A DNA stretch of 64,000 bases from Amyloporia xantha (taxonomy: Eukaryota; Basidiomycota; Agaricomycetes; Polyporales; Adustoporiaceae). Location of the stretch: positions 992,001-1,056,000 of the forward strand of contig JAYKKR010000005.1 in NCBI GenBank assembly GCA_036971615.1. Reading direction: 5' to 3'. A program made the position numbers and the translations under genes. This document shows positions 23,167-36,270 of this stretch, one piece after another. The notes under the pieces are model-generated. The model was not told the origin of the DNA. It saw only the letters and a program-made list of their open reading frames with translations, and did no database searches. Numbering within the stretch: position 1 is the first letter of the stretch; the number at the start of each line of letters is the position of its first letter.

Positions 23167-25038
23167 GGTGGAATAGAGGGAGAATGTAATGCGACCGTCG
23201 AAGAATTAAGCCAGCGAGGGATGAAATCAAGGGTGCTCTTTTGAGAGAAGGTTCTTCAATGCGTATGTGGGTGCGTGAGCCGGGTATGCAGCACTAATGA
23301 TGTTAACAAAGGCCCCTCTTTCGATGCTCGAATAAGTACTTCTCTAGGGCGCCACTTCGAACCTGTGCACTGATCTCTGATCGGATGATCAAGTCTTGTC
23401 TGAGGTGATCAAAACTCCAAACCGGTGCCGGGCTAACGCAAATGTGACCGCCTACCGTCTGATGGTAGCAGCGCGGTTGCATGGAAGGTATCTGTAGCGA
23501 GTTGACAAATGAATAACGGCATCACATACATATATGAAGTAGCGATATCACTTACTTGGGCAGAGATGTTTGTAGTCGCGCGTCAGCAGGTCGTCAGATA
23601 ATCTGTAGTCTTATCTGAAACTTATGTGGGATGCCTAACGAAGGGCATAGCCCGAACGCGAACGCTAGCTGTGACATTAACGATAGGGGCGAATGAGTAA
23701 ACGGCTACCTGAAATGTGTATCATTCCTATATCGCGCGCCGGTCGCACCCGTAACACAAAAGAACACAGCATAGCATTGGAAGATCGCGGAATGTCCACT
23801 AGCCAGTACTTATGAGATGGGAGAAAAAGCCCCGGGCGTCATCGGCCATCTTGTGCGAGTATGTAATTGAGTTAGCATTTTGCAGACCGTATTCAGCCCG
23901 GAAGACAGTACTGGGCGGTGACATCTGTCTGTCATAGAAGCAAGTCGGGTCCTCGGGACACGACCAGTGCGTCCAATTGACACATCGATTTCTAATGAAA
24001 AGTGATCAAGTATTTGATGCGTTGCTCATGCAGTTCAAACAGCAGGAGAAACAGCAGAGTGGCATGAGCAATCCAGAGCACACACGTCATGGCAACAGAC
24101 TCGCTTGGCAGGGATTGAAACCGCCACGCGCTGACTGTATTGCAGAGTTGTGCGTCAACAGTTCATGATCATAGGACACCTAGAGGAGAAAGGCAAGCGA
24201 GGTTCTAACGATGTTTCCGTATCCGAGCCAGTTGATCCCGTTGGCCGCTGCTTGCAAAAGACTGTAGCCTGTCAGATGTGAGTCACCTCAGCAGTGCGAT
24301 AGCTTTCGTGAGACCGAGAATTTTATGGCGAAGAGCCCCACGATGCAGGAAGGTCAAATTCGGCTTATGGCGAGTAGACCTGATCAACGTTGACAGATGG
24401 GCGAGAGGGGTCGTGAAACACGAAAGTTGCATACCGCACGATTAGACTATAGAGCCGAGTCTCCTCAAAGTCATAGCTACATGAAGAGTCCTCGCGAGGA
24501 AGCTGACATAAGTCATGGACATGAATGCGAGTGTGTAATAAAAGTACGGCAAGCGTAATTCCTACGCTCTTCCCTTTGTATGACGATGATGCGGCCGCAA
24601 AGTGATGAGCTGTAAAATAGACGAGAGAGGATACGTGGACGGAAGACTGAGGCGGTCGTTGCCGCTGTTGTCGACGGCGAGCTGAGGAGCTCGTTGATGT
24701 GGTGCGGACGAGCGCTCGTCAGATCACGCGTGCCAAGGGATCGCCACAGGTTAGGTACGATGGAGCGAGTCTCTCCACGACCAAAACCGACTCCCACTCC
24801 CAATCTCAAATGGCCCATACTCTCCTCTTCCTCTCTCCCCTCCGCTCTCTCTTATTATACCACTTTTCGTCTCATAATCCAAACGGCGACGCAGGCTAAG
24901 TCTCAACGCCTGTCGTACCCCGTCCTCGAATACTTTTGCGGTGCAGCACCAGGGTGTAGTAAGTGCAGACTCATTTTCGCAGTCGGACCGCGTGTTGACC
25001 TGCGTGGCTGGCATTCTTTCAGTATTTTGCATAGTAGC
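23167..25038. other. Intergenic, no gene seen
   Basis: About 1.9 kb with no convincing coding sequence on either strand. Scattered GTAAGT-like sites occur on the minus strand around 23550-23720, but no exons worth reporting could be joined. An open plus-strand frame from 24694 leads into the next gene without clear coding character before 25039. Confidence 0.4.
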
Positions 25039-25644
25039 ATGCCCTCGGTGTCTTTGACCGTCGACTCGGAGACTCCTCAGCAATCCGAACAGTCATCGCT
25101 ACACGGGTCAGTCTCTGTTGGCCATCCATGGCCCCGAATGTTGGCACTAACGTCCAGCTCCAGACATCGCGCCCTTACCCCCCTCATCTCCGGCTCCGTC
25201 ACTGGGGGCATCATCGGCATCGCATGGATCGTCGGGCTGCTCATCTACTTCTACAAACGCTGGCAAGGCCACAAAGCCGTCCGCCGCGCCGGCCTCCGCA
25301 GCCATCGCGAGCTTGATATTCCTCCAGCCAAACCCGAAGCATTCATTATCCCGCCCGACCCCGCCGTCATCCAGGGATTCCGTGTCCCAGGAGAGCGTGC
25401 CGTCCTCGGCGATCCCAGGGCAGACGGCAATGGACAGCCGAAACACGCGAGCACCGTGCCCTTCGCGCGCACTGAGAAGGAGTCGAGGCCGAAGGCTGAC
25501 TGGAGGTGCTCGGCTATGGTACAGACAGTGTCCGCTCCGCAGCTACCAGCACGCATATCGGCGACGACATTACCGACCAATCATGATAGGTCAACGAGTC
25601 TTACCCCTCAGCACTTGGTTTCTCATTCGAACAGTCAATCGTGA
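25039..25644 (+). CDS. Small single-pass membrane protein
   Basis: Two exons (25039-25106 and 25164-25644) give 182 residues. The intron is 57 bases long, so retaining it would not break the frame. A membrane helix lies near residues 27-48 (GSVTGGIIGIAWIVGLLIYF), followed by a basic stop (YKRWQGHKAVRR) and a polar, proline-rich cytoplasmic tail with no domain. The ectodomain is only about 25 residues if the start at 25039 is right. This layout matches the transmembrane/tail half of agaricomycete stalk-type membrane proteins such as the one at 1512-3892. A longer start at an upstream ATG is possible. Function unknown. Confidence 0.6.
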   Translation: MPSVSLTVDSETPQQSEQSSLHGSVSVGHPWPRMLALTSSSRHRALTPLISGSVTGGIIGIAWIVGLLIYFYKRWQGHKAVRRAGLRSHRELDIPPAKPEAFIIPPDPAVIQGFRVPGERAVLGDPRADGNGQPKHASTVPFARTEKESRPKADWRCSAMVQTVSAPQLPARISATTLPTNHDRSTSLTPQHLVSHSNSQS

Positions 25645-25928
25645 AAGACGTTCTTTCTTTATACCCTCTGTGTATGTTGTTTGTAATGTTATCTCTTTTG
25701 TGAGACGAGGTGAGAAGGGTCATTATTCATGCTCTACGTTATATCGCTGACATGTTTTTTCAAAACAGCCCTGCCCGCACTGCTTACCGCACCTATTGTA
25801 ACCTGCATATACTCTCCGCACTCAATCTGACGGACACGTACGAATACAATTCTATACATCGTAGCATTTTCTATACATGAGCAGTTCATCACAGTTTGAT
25901 TCTCCAACCCCGCAAACTCTTGGCGGCC

Positions 25929-28900
25929 TCAATCGGTGTATGCGCCAACCGCAGCAGGGGCGACGTCGCGCGCGTAACGGTACAGGATACCGCGCTGTTC
26001 GCGGAACTCCCTGGGGCCAAATGCATCCCACTCCGCCTTGCGCCGGGCCTGCTCCGCCTCATCGACCAGCCAGTTGATCGTGCGATCAGCCGAGTCGATG
26101 ACGATCTTGTCGCCATCCTGCACGAGACCGATGGGTCCACCCACTTGCGCCTCGGGCACGACGTGGCCTGAGATAATGTCACTTGCTGTGCCAACCAGAC
26201 ACAGATTAAGAGTGTACTCACCGATGATGAATCCTCGCGAGGCCCCGGAGAACCGGCCATCGGTGATCAGAGCGGTTTTACCACCAAGACCCGCTCCCAT
26301 GAGGGCACCAGTGGGACCCAGCATCTGACAAATCTTAGGTAAGTATGACAATCATCAATGTGATTCCGGACAGACCTCAGGCATGCCCGGCGCACCCTTG
26401 GGGCCCTGGTAACGGAAGATGAGCACCATACCCTCCGTGATCTTGCCCGCCTCAAGCGCAGGGTAGAAGTCAGCGACGCTGAGCAGTACGTCGTCAGTTA
26501 AGAGACAGTGCCACATCACAGCCCTCAGGGACTTACTTATTGAAACATTTAGCGATGCCCTATCAGTAAGAAACACGTTAGGAGATGCACTTCGTCGATG
26601 GTTTAAGGGAGGGTACTGACCTCGAATCGCAGTCCCTCCTTGCCCGTCAACTTCGCGACAGCGGTTCCGGGCGCGAGGTTACCGCGGAGGATCGTGATGT
26701 GTCCGGTCTGCACGATGACGCGAGATCAACGCAGGACCTCATGTACTGTCAGACATAACTCACCGGCTTGATGGGGTTGCTCAACGGCTTCACGACATCC
26801 TGGTTCTCAATATCGAGCTCAGGCACGTCCTCCAAGTTCTCCGCCATGGTCTTGCCAGTGACGGTCAGCGTGCTGCCGTCGATGAGGTTGGTGTTCTTCA
26901 GGAGATACTTGAGGAGCGCCGGGATACCACCGACTTCGTGCAAATTCTCCATCAGGTACTTTCCAGAGGGCCTAATCATTGAGTCTCAGTCGCGCATGCG
27001 GTAATTCTGATGTCAATGGATGGCGTACTTAAGATCGCAAAGATACGGAGTCCTGTCGGCAATTTCTTGGAACTCATCGATCGTCAGCGGCACGTCAGCG
27101 GCTCTCGCCATAGCGAGAAGGTGCAGGACCTGTCGGCAGTCAATATACGTCCAGGGTCGCAGTCCCCCTTAGTGGCTCACCGAGTTCGTCGAACCTCCAA
27201 GGACGTTCACAATCGTAATAGCATTTATGAAAGCCTGGCGTGTGAGAATGTCCCTATGTTGGCGACATATGAGTTTTTTGTCTTGTTAACGTGAAACTTC
27301 GACTAGACCTTGGCTTAATATCCAGCTCAAGAAGCCTCTTCATGTATTTGGCAGCCCTGAAGCATTCCTGCGACTTCTCTATGTGATCATATGAGCATCA
27401 GAGGATCAGTTTGTGCAATTAGTACTAACCTGGGTACGTAGCTGGTGTACTGGACGAGTACGGCAAGGACATACCCAACACCTCCAACGCACTCGACATA
27501 GTGTTGGCTCTATTGGGTGATGAGAATCGTGAAAATCAGGGTATACAGAGTTGCACGTACGTGTACATTCCTCCACAAGCACCAGCACCCGGGCAAGAGT
27601 AGCGCACCACATCAAATCGCTCTTGCTCGCTGATCTTTCCGACGGCGAAAGGCACCTGATAGGACATTATCAATTTTTATTCACAACTCAACAGCGGACA
27701 ATTGATCTGACCGTAAGACTCGAAGGCATCAGCAATGTTCATATCGTCGCCCTTCTTGTGGCCAAGCGCAGGGCAATCGACATTTCTGACACCATGCTGA
27801 ATAGTCCCTCCGTAAACACAAATCGTGGGCCGGTTATGACGCGCAGCAGCCATGACTGTAGCCGGCATGTTTTTGTCACATCTTATTTGTTCTTTTTCAA
27901 ATGTGCACAATATTAGCAAAAAAGACGCTACATACCCTGGAATCGAGATGTTTCCATCGTAATATTGCGCCTGAAAAGCTTGTCAATTTCTGCATTTTGA
28001 ATTGCTCCGAGCACTGTTCACCTTGGTAACCTGTTGATTAAATGAGTCTACTGAATACTCATCAAATAGGAATCAATTCACCGCTTCAATCGAGTCCGCG
28101 ATTAGGTCACGACTTGGCAGTCTGAACCTAAGGTCGGAATCATGTACTTTATAACAAACAAGTCACGTACGAATATCTCATGCCTAGTCAAGTGGATGAC
28201 AATGAGATAACGCTTCATGAAATCGACTCCATACTGACCTTCAGTACCCATGGTAATCGCGTCACTAATGTTCTAAGTTCAACAAAAAGCGCACGTATTT
28301 CGCCGAAATCACGCGCCTGACACCAATAGTGTTGAAAGTAAGACCGACCAGACCCTCTTGTTTGCATCCTTCTTTGACCTTCATGGCCAGATCGAGCTGC
28401 AAAACACGTTGAGATAACTAGTGAAACCACATCAAATCAGACTCACAAGGTGTACATTGCACGGATTACCTGTGGTGGATCAGCAAATATACTTAACCTT
28501 TGGACATTTCTTGGTTTTACCTTCCCACCAGATGGGAGATATGCCAATCTGAGTATGGCAAAGTGAGTCGACGATCGACAAAAGGCGGGGAAGACAGTAC
28601 CTGAGGCTTGTTCATGTCCTCCTCCGTGAGACCGACCGCATACACTATGAAGAAAGGTCAATGCACATACGGATATGATCTATTATCATGACATACACAT
28701 CGCCTGGGCACCTCCTCGGGCCTGTACAACAAAGTTGGTGCGTGCAGTAAATCATGAGTTTCAAAAAGCCGACCTTGTCCTGCGTGATGATGCTGGAAAA
28801 CTTGTTGAGCTTCACATTGCTCGTTCCAGATGCCTTAGGCACCGTATGGCTGAAGATGATTTAGGTGAGCATATACGGACGATCCCAGGATCTACGAGAG

Positions 28901-28930
28901 CACTAACATCTCGACGCCTCCTGAGGACAT
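25929..28930 (-). CDS. ILV3: Dihydroxy-acid dehydratase
   Basis: A gene of many short exons running from ATG at 28930 to a stop at 25929. It dehydrates 2,3-dihydroxy-3-methylbutanoate and its isoleucine-pathway analogue to 2-keto acids, using an Fe-S cluster and Mg. Family landmarks appear in order: [49 protein letters not shown] (cluster Cys), [25 protein letters not shown] (cluster Cys), [33 protein letters not shown] and [16 protein letters not shown]. The protein begins [16 protein letters not shown], and a stop codon precedes this ATG in frame. There is therefore no visible mitochondrial leader, unlike yeast Ilv3. Exon ends near the N-terminus: 28930, intron starting gttagt, then CATACGGTG. 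Confidence 0.92.
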
Positions 28931-29285
28931 GACGGTTCAGTAGAGGGAAATCTGTGGTTAAAATTTGGCCAAGGCCGGCCATCCGTCTGCTCAAATACTG
29001 TGCGCAACTCATGACCCTGTGGTTCCTCGACCGTCATGGCCCAGGGACACGGTCCGGGTCCTCAGCTCGGTCACATCCGCGTCGCGTCACATCGATGTCA
29101 ATCACGCGATCGCTCTTCACCGTCACGCTTCATCCTTGCTCCTCATACGCCAGTGTCCACGGCACGTAACAAGACGCCATTCTGGGTCGTGAATTCGTGA
29201 GCTCACGATCCATCGATTCTGCAACTACGAGCCTTGGTGAACCTATCTCTTGCAGTCGTAAATGCTATGTTACACGGAGTCACAT
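28931..29285. other. Intergenic, ILV3-like promoter side
   Basis: About 355 bases between the dehydratase start and the Pex5 stop on the same strand. No further feature is recognised. Confidence 0.5.
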
Positions 29286-31757
29286 CTAGAAGTCAAACCC
29301 CTCCTTCCGGAACACCTCGACATCCGTGGTAGACTTCGCCATATCAGCCAGGTCGGCACGGCCCTGTATCGGATATCATCAGATGACAAGAAGCAAGCCC
29401 AGAGCCACGAGAACCCACCATGGACAGCATAACTCGCCGAAGAGTGTGCCATAGCTGGTCGCTCTTTGCACCTCCTGACAGGTCCTTGCATCGCTAGTGC
29501 ACTCAAAATATGCTCCGCGGCTTCTTTGGACGCCCCTATATTGAGACCTACGGATCAAAGGAGGACGGTGAGCCGGCTTTCGGCCTTCCGATAGACCATA
29601 CTCGAGAGAATACGTACATGCGACAGCTACGTTGTAAATCGCCCGAGTGTAAGTAGGTCGCAATTGCAACGCCTCCCTGTAAGCACCCAGGGCTTCCTCC
29701 GGTTTGCTACCGTTTGAGAGAGCAGAGCCCATCCTGTTCCATAGTATATAATCCTGGAGTACCGCTCAGAGATGGTACAGAGAATGTAGAAGGAATCTCA
29801 CCTTAGGTCGGACCGCGAGAGCAGCTTCGAAACAATCTTTCGCCCTATCATATTCGTTGTTCGTGTAAAATAGCACTCCGAGAGCGATCTGGACGTCTGG
29901 ATCCATCTCGCCCCGACTATACTGTTCGCGCGCAAGACTAAGGAAGACGTCCGTGACACGCTCGTGAGAACTCCATCCAGGACTCGAGAGGGACTTTAGA
30001 GCTTCATCCATAGCAGGGGCATCGAATGATGGAAAGCGGGCCTTGAGCCAACGTAGGAGCATCGCGTGTGATGCACGCTCATAGGCTTCATTAGTGTAAG
30101 AAATAGCCAAGGACTACAAAAGAAGAGAAGTCAAACAAATTTGTGAGGACAAGTAGCGTCCTACTGACCAACATGCCCTCGCCGGCTGCACCAGCTTCCT
30201 CAGCTTTCTTGATCCCCTCCGTCAGAGCGCGCATTGCAGCATCTTCGCGTTCATCCATACTCCTGGTTTCACCTAACAAGATCCAGGCCTCATAACCGCC
30301 CGTGCCCAGCTCGCCTTGCTGGATAGCAGCTTCAAGTAAGAGCGCTACCTCGGACAGGGAGCCATTCTGTTCGAGTAAGTCCTTCGCTGCTTGAAGACTT
30401 GAGCGCGTCGACGCCGACGGATCCAAAAACTTATTCTCCTTTTCTAAATACGATTTGGCGTGAATACCACAGCCAATGAAATGGCGGACGACCTGACCCA
30501 CCGAAAACGTAAGGACTCAAAACTGGCAAGCCTTCAGTAGTGAATTCAGCACGCCTATCGTTTGCAAAGGCGTCGAATGCACCAGCACCAAGTCCGCTCT
30601 CCCAAGATTGACGCATCAAACTCTCGTAGTCAAAATCGTCGTCTTCACGTTGCGATGACGTTAGATGGTTGAACTGAGCTTCCCATTTGGCCAGATCCTC
30701 CGACGGCGGAGGAAGAGCTGAATTTTGAAGGTGGTCCCATACTCTGCAACCAACGATAACGGTCAGTATAGGGTCGCGCTGCAGATAAGCTCGCAGGCGA
30801 ACTTGCGGAAATCAGTCCCGTACTGTAGCGGCTCTTCATTCCCATCTTGCTGTTCTTCCAACCGGGTGTCCCGCAGTGAATCCGCGACGTTGGCAACATC
30901 ATCGGTGACTTCAACAATCCGTCCACTATCAGCTTCGGCGGATATAAATGACGCTGCTGCCTCGGCAAACGCTGCGTCAAAATCGATCTCCTTGCCCTTT
31001 CCTTTTCCTCTGTCGAAGCTTTGAAGAGGACTCCCCATGGAGGCGAGGTTGGCACCGTACATCATAGGACGCCCCATTGCACCTCCATAGAGACTAGATT
31101 GCATGTACGAAGTTTGGGTATCTGCCATGACGAATCAGGAACCTTCATGCTTGAGATAAACATTTATACGCACATTCAGGTTGCTGCAGGACACTACTCT
31201 GTACAGTACCAGGGACAGATACGCCCGACGTCCTACTGAACTCAGATGACCATCCAGAAACAGAGGACGGTCCAACTTCGCGTCGCGTGAGGTGGCTTTG
31301 AAAAACCGTCTGGTCACCGACCTCATTCCAAGCACTGCTAAGGTCAGGCGCTGCTCGCGGGATAGCTTCCATAGGACGGGTCATCTGGGGTGGCAGATGA
31401 TTGGCAACGGAAAAGGCAGGACTGGGGCCAGAGCTTGATACATTTCCATCGAAGAACTGACGTGCAAGAGCGAGATCTCGCTCCGTTCTAGGGGCAGCAG
31501 ATGTGCTAGGCAGATGATGCAACTGAACAGTATGTCAAGATCTGGACACGGTTGATATGAATTTGGACTGCGTACCCGAGCAGAAGATGGACCGGCGACG
31601 CGATCCTATTTCCATGTCTAGTCAGATCGTACAGAGACTACAGACGGAAACATACCTGCTGTAGACTACGATCCCCGTCAGTATGTTTGAGAACCTGAGA
31701 CAGCGGATTGAACGGAACAGCGCATTCTGAGCCGGAAATGAGACCTTGCAGAGACAT
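29286..31757 (-). CDS. PEX5: Peroxisomal targeting signal 1 receptor Pex5
   Basis: A multi-exon gene from ATG at 31757 to TAG at 29286. Pex5 binds C-terminal SKL-type signals in the cytosol and docks cargo at the peroxisome. The N-terminus (MSLQGLISGSECAVPFNPLS) has the conserved cysteine used for mono-ubiquitin recycling. WxxxF-type docking motifs are visible (GWSSEF; KWEAQF). The C-terminal half consists of TPR repeats, for example DPDVQIALGVLFYTNNEYDR, ALAVRPKDYILWNRMGSAL and ALGAYREALQLRPTYTRA, and ends DVEVFRKEGFDF. All conserved parts are present, so it should be functional. Confidence 0.92.
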
Positions 31758-32218
31758 TGTGATGAAAGATGAAAGCACAAGGGTTGCGGGCGGACAGCAA
31801 TAAAGTCAAAGAATGAAGGGAGTTGACTTGCTCCGTTGGGGTTACACAGGGAGCGGACTTGCAGCTCGGCGTCGCAGCCGGCACTCATTCGGCTTCGCCA
31901 CTTCGGTGTAATTACGCACGGCGGGCGCTCCTAGGAATGTCACGTGATTTAAGGGCTTGAAGTGCCGAGCTTTTCTATTCCGGCGATCGTGGACCTTTCA
32001 CCATCAGCGTAAAGCTATTGAGAATTTTCCAATTTGCATCCGTCTGCACCGTCAAGAAGGTATCGAGCTGCAAAAACTATGTATACAAGGGCCCTAAGGT
32101 ATATATAACAACCCGAAACTCAAATGTAAAGCACTAAAACACGTTGAACTGTCCAGAGCGAATGTAGCTACAGAAAGTGAAGTACTTATAAGACAAAGGA
32201 AATGTCTGCCCTGCAGAA
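31758..32218. other. Intergenic, Pex5 promoter side
   Basis: About 460 bases. It contains the Pex5 promoter and the 3' end of the neighbouring gene, and no separate gene is seen. Confidence 0.5.
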
Positions 32219-35200
32219 CTAGGCTTCTTCATACACTGGCGGCGCCTCCAATCTCTCTGCATGAAGCTCCTGCATGACCCTCCGCAGGTTCTCCACCTCT
32301 GTTCGCAGACCGATGATTTCGTGCGGGGATAAGGTCGTGTTCAGGCTATCGGAGCCAACAGTCGAGGGGGGTTCCCTGCTGGAGGGCAGAGTGGAACTTG
32401 AGTATTCGGAAGACCCCACGACTGACTCCTGTCGGCGGTGGTCCTGCGCAGACAGATACTCGCGCATCTTCGACGACATGACGAAAGGTGGATACTGGTT
32501 TGGCTGGTTTGGTTGCGCTTCCCCTGTGCTCTCGGATGGAACGAAGGGGGTAGCCTCGTAGGGGAACGGCTGCGGCGCAGGTTCGTCGATGACATAGTCC
32601 TTCTCACTCTGCCGTGACCTCTGCCGCGATCGTCGCCAGAAGATTACTGCCAGGACGATAACTGCCAGACCTGCAACGCCACCTACAACACCACCGACTA
32701 TGGCCCCGACAGCCACATGTTTTGTGGTGGTCGCGGTGGGTTCCACAGGGACTTTGATGCTCTTGTTGGAAATACTGCACTCGGAGATAAGAGAGCTGCT
32801 AAACATGGGAACTGCGAACGTACCTCAATGCTAATGGTGCGAACATTGCCCCTTGTGCCGGACTGACATTCTCATATCAGACCTTGTGAGGCAGCAACTC
32901 GACTGCTCGACTGACCTGGCGTAACCGTCCAAGATGTCCCCTGTATCCACATCATATACGCTCGGGAAGACACCGGGCGTCAGATTTGACGACGCGTGTG
33001 TCCAGGCCATAGATATGAGATTGTCGCGCACTGTGGTATTGGAAACAGAAGCAGCAGTGAAGATCGTCCAAGCTAGCAACAGAGTCAAGCGGTAGACAGC
33101 GTGTGATAATCTACGCAGATGCATACCTGAGTTTCCCTGTGCTCCGGTTATAGCGCTATCGACTGGTAACCCGAATGTCCCACCTACAAGAAAAGCATCA
33201 AAGACGGAACATGAGAGTAGTCAACAATGCACAAACCAGAACCGCCGCTTAGGAGCTGCTGATAGTACGTAGTCTGCGCTTCATATGTCTAACGATCAAA
33301 GGTGAACAACGACAGCATAACAGAAAGACCCGGAAAACTCACAGACTCATCCACTAGATTTGTGCCTAGTAGACGGTCAGCATACAGATTGTACATCAGC
33401 GCCCAGGTGTCTGTCTGCCCATAGCTGAACAGTAAACTATTCTGTTGCGACGAAAAGGCCAAAGACTGCCATGTATTGACATATGTCGCAGCAGTGCTCT
33501 GCACACGCAGGTCAGTGCCTAAACCCAGACAGCAGTATTCGGACATACTGCATATTTTTGGGCATCGTCAGTCTTAACTAGGGCTTGGCTGATCTCCGAC
33601 ATCGCCTTGATTCCAATGATGCCTTTGATGGCCAAGTTCGTCATATTTGCATTAGTCTGACCATCTGCAGATTGTCTGAATTGAACGTGACTCTATTAGA
33701 ACATCACGCAGCAGAATAATGACGATAAACATACTGGTTTGTGGGTGTTTGGGAATTCTCAACCAGGTAGCCGGTCCAACTCTTGAACAAATTGTACTAC
33801 ACAGTACACATTATACAGTCAACCCCAAAGTCACAACAGACAGTACGCCACTTACGTGCTGATCAATCAGTGAACCGTCTCCCGTAGCCCTCGCATGTGC
33901 AAGAGCCATGATAAGCATATTGCCAGATTCTTGGCCGGACATAAGCACCAGCAACAGACGCAACGGCTAGGGACCTACGTTCGACACCTTCCGTAGCACC
34001 TCCTGAAGCCGCACCTGAGTTGTCACCGGAGGCCACTGGGTATGAGGTACCTACATCTGTCTATTAGGGGACACTGCATATATGAGATCGAGGAAGACAG
34101 ACCGAGATCCGATGCAGCGTAGGGCAGTGTGTACTGAGAAGAATCTTGGTACTCGAGAAGCGGCGCTAGAAGAGGCTTCCCGTACGATGCGTTGAGATAC
34201 AGGAACATGGGGAACGCCGCGTATATAATTTCGACTGGATTGACTCGACTAGAAACGAATGATGAGACTTCGTAAGCAGGTTTCTGTCTACGTCGAACTC
34301 ACCTATTACCGTAACCCAGATTCTTCATGAAAATCATCACGTCTGAGGTGTTCCAACCGCCGTCTGACCCGCTACCAACCGTGATGTCTATTCCGCCGAA
34401 GGCCTGACGAGCAGCGAGAGACACCAGTTCACTATACTCGGCGGAGATAGCAGACGCATTCTGTGTCAGCTGATTATCCAATGCAATAGACCTCGTCATG
34501 GCATCGGTAAAGTCAGAGACAAATTCTCCGATCTATAAATCATCAGTATGCCATACTGGAGGAGGAGGGGGGTACTTTGACTAACAACATCCGCGATAGT
34601 GGCGTATTGTGTCACATAGTATGGACTACGTAGCTGTACTTCCCCCGTCGATGTCGTGTACTTGATCGAGGGGTTCCGAACGTAGCCTACCGACCACACG
34701 GGTGAAGACTGTATACTGGTGATGCTCCCAAGATCAACTGCAATGCCAAAGACAGGGTAATCACTAAAGACTCCCGATGAGTGTCTTATTAGTTACATAG
34801 ACAGTGATCCATTTACTAGTTGATTGCTCGGAAATCCGTGTCTTGAGTACCCGCCAAGGCACCGTTGGTTGCGAATTGGCTACGCACGTCATTATCACGG
34901 CCCGTCTGGTAAGTAACGTCGGAGCTCTGCAGTAAAAGACACGAAAGACATAAGACGAAGCGGAGTATGAACTAATCTTGAACACACACATATGCCATAG
35001 AGTAGTACAGCGTGCCGTCCTCGGCTTGGTTCAAGATTTCAGTGAAAGGAGACGGCGTCTGAAGTTCAACCTGGTGATATACAAGTTGATCCGTGGATGT
35101 CGTACTCCATTGCACCAGAGCAGAACGGTTGCCAGACACCCACTCTGTTTGACATGGCATGAGTCGACATAAGTATGTGTACGATGTAGATGTAAGAGAT

Positions 35201-35811
35201 ACCTGCGCTGACATCGGAATAAACCTGTACAGCGTGTGGCTTCCCGTCATTTGCAGTGGCGTTGAGCGAGACGTAAGAGAATGGAATGGATTGTCGGACC
35301 CAGTCTGACGGCTAATGATAATCGTCGAGACATTTCCTCGACAGGAAACGACGCATAGCACATACCTCAATAGGAGTAAGGAATGTGACTGTAACATCCA
35401 TTGGGCCTGCTACTAGAGAATAGATGGTACGCGTAGGGGTGACTTGTATACCATTGAACGCGGTGGCAGGATTTGAAACGGTGTCCTGTCCGAGCCATTT
35501 GTAGGTGGTGCCGTCCACTCTAATCATACCAGCCCATCCCAGAGTCGGAGGATTCTATTACCACAACGATTACTGGCCATTACGACTCGACGAGGTACAG
35601 AGCAGAGGCGTACACCATTGTCATTCCAGAATTGCGGCCATTCGTCGGCGACGTTATCACGAACTGTGGTATTTTGCCATGCACTAAAGTACGGAGATCG
35701 CACAGCCAAAGGAACAGCCGCAGGCCAGAGGGTTTGAGAGGACGAAACACCTTGGAAAAGAATGAGAAAAAGGGAAACCAAGGTGAACAGGTAGACCAGT
35801 CCGAATAACAT
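32219..35811 (-). CDS. GtaA-like glutaminase-family protein with C-terminal membrane anchor
   Basis: Many exons from ATG at 35811 to the stop at 32219. A signal peptide (MLFGLVYLFTLVSLFLILFQ) is followed by the three blocks of the fungal glutaminase A-like family. These are an N-terminal part (WAGMIRVDGTTYKWLG), a middle part (WNTSDVMIFMKNLGYGN, NMLIMALAHARATGDGS, YNLFKSWTGYLVEN) and a C-terminal part (FGLPVDSAITGAQGNS, WTIFTAASV, PGVFPSVYDVDTGD, SPAQGAMFAPLAL), corresponding to DUF5127, DUF4965 and DUF1793. Unlike secreted Aspergillus GtaA, the protein continues into a membrane helix (VGGVAGLAVIVLAVIFW) and a cytoplasmic tail of about 150 residues ending in a coiled coil. The fusion is supported by continuous open frame and consistent phases. 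It is probably a cell-surface enzyme; the substrate is unproven. Confidence 0.85.
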
Positions 35812-36270
35812 TGCCTGAAAGATGAAGAGATGAGAGATGAGAGCAGACGACAGCCTGGGGACGACTGTCCCCGGGGTCGGTTGCACTGCTTCCCATACTA
35901 GAATTCAGGTCAAGTCTCGGTTTGACAGATGGGGGAGCTGAGCTGCCTGACCATCAATGATTCCACTGACATTTGGGCGCTTGTCTCTGCCATCCGAATG
36001 AGTTGACCCATAAATGGCTTTACGTGATCTGACACACCACCACCAGATCCCTCAGGATGTTTCCCAAGTGTTTCCCCAAACACACATGCAATCACAGCAC
36101 TTCAGCGGCACGACTTGTTCACACAATTGAAATGACTTCCAAATTTACTAATACAAGCTGATACCGGTGTAGTCACAGACGTAAAGATAAGCACCGACAT
36201 TGCATACAAGATTTCTCTCGACCTGGTGCAAGTATGTACGTCGTCCTGCGGCCTTTCGACGCGCAGGTTC
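35812..36270. other. Intergenic, no gene seen
   Basis: The promoter of the glutaminase-like gene and the 3' region of the helicase gene. Only short shadow frames are present. Confidence 0.5.

Noticed and set aside
32219..33124. Separate small membrane-protein gene
   Set aside because: The frame upstream continues the DUF1793 motifs (WTIFTAASV, SPAQGAMF) into it with consistent phases, so it is the 3' end of the glutaminase-like gene.
33960..34030. Apparent frameshift in the glutaminase-like gene
   Set aside because: A GT-AG intron (gtaggt...gccaag) restores EGVEQSGNMLIMALAHA; no frameshift is needed.
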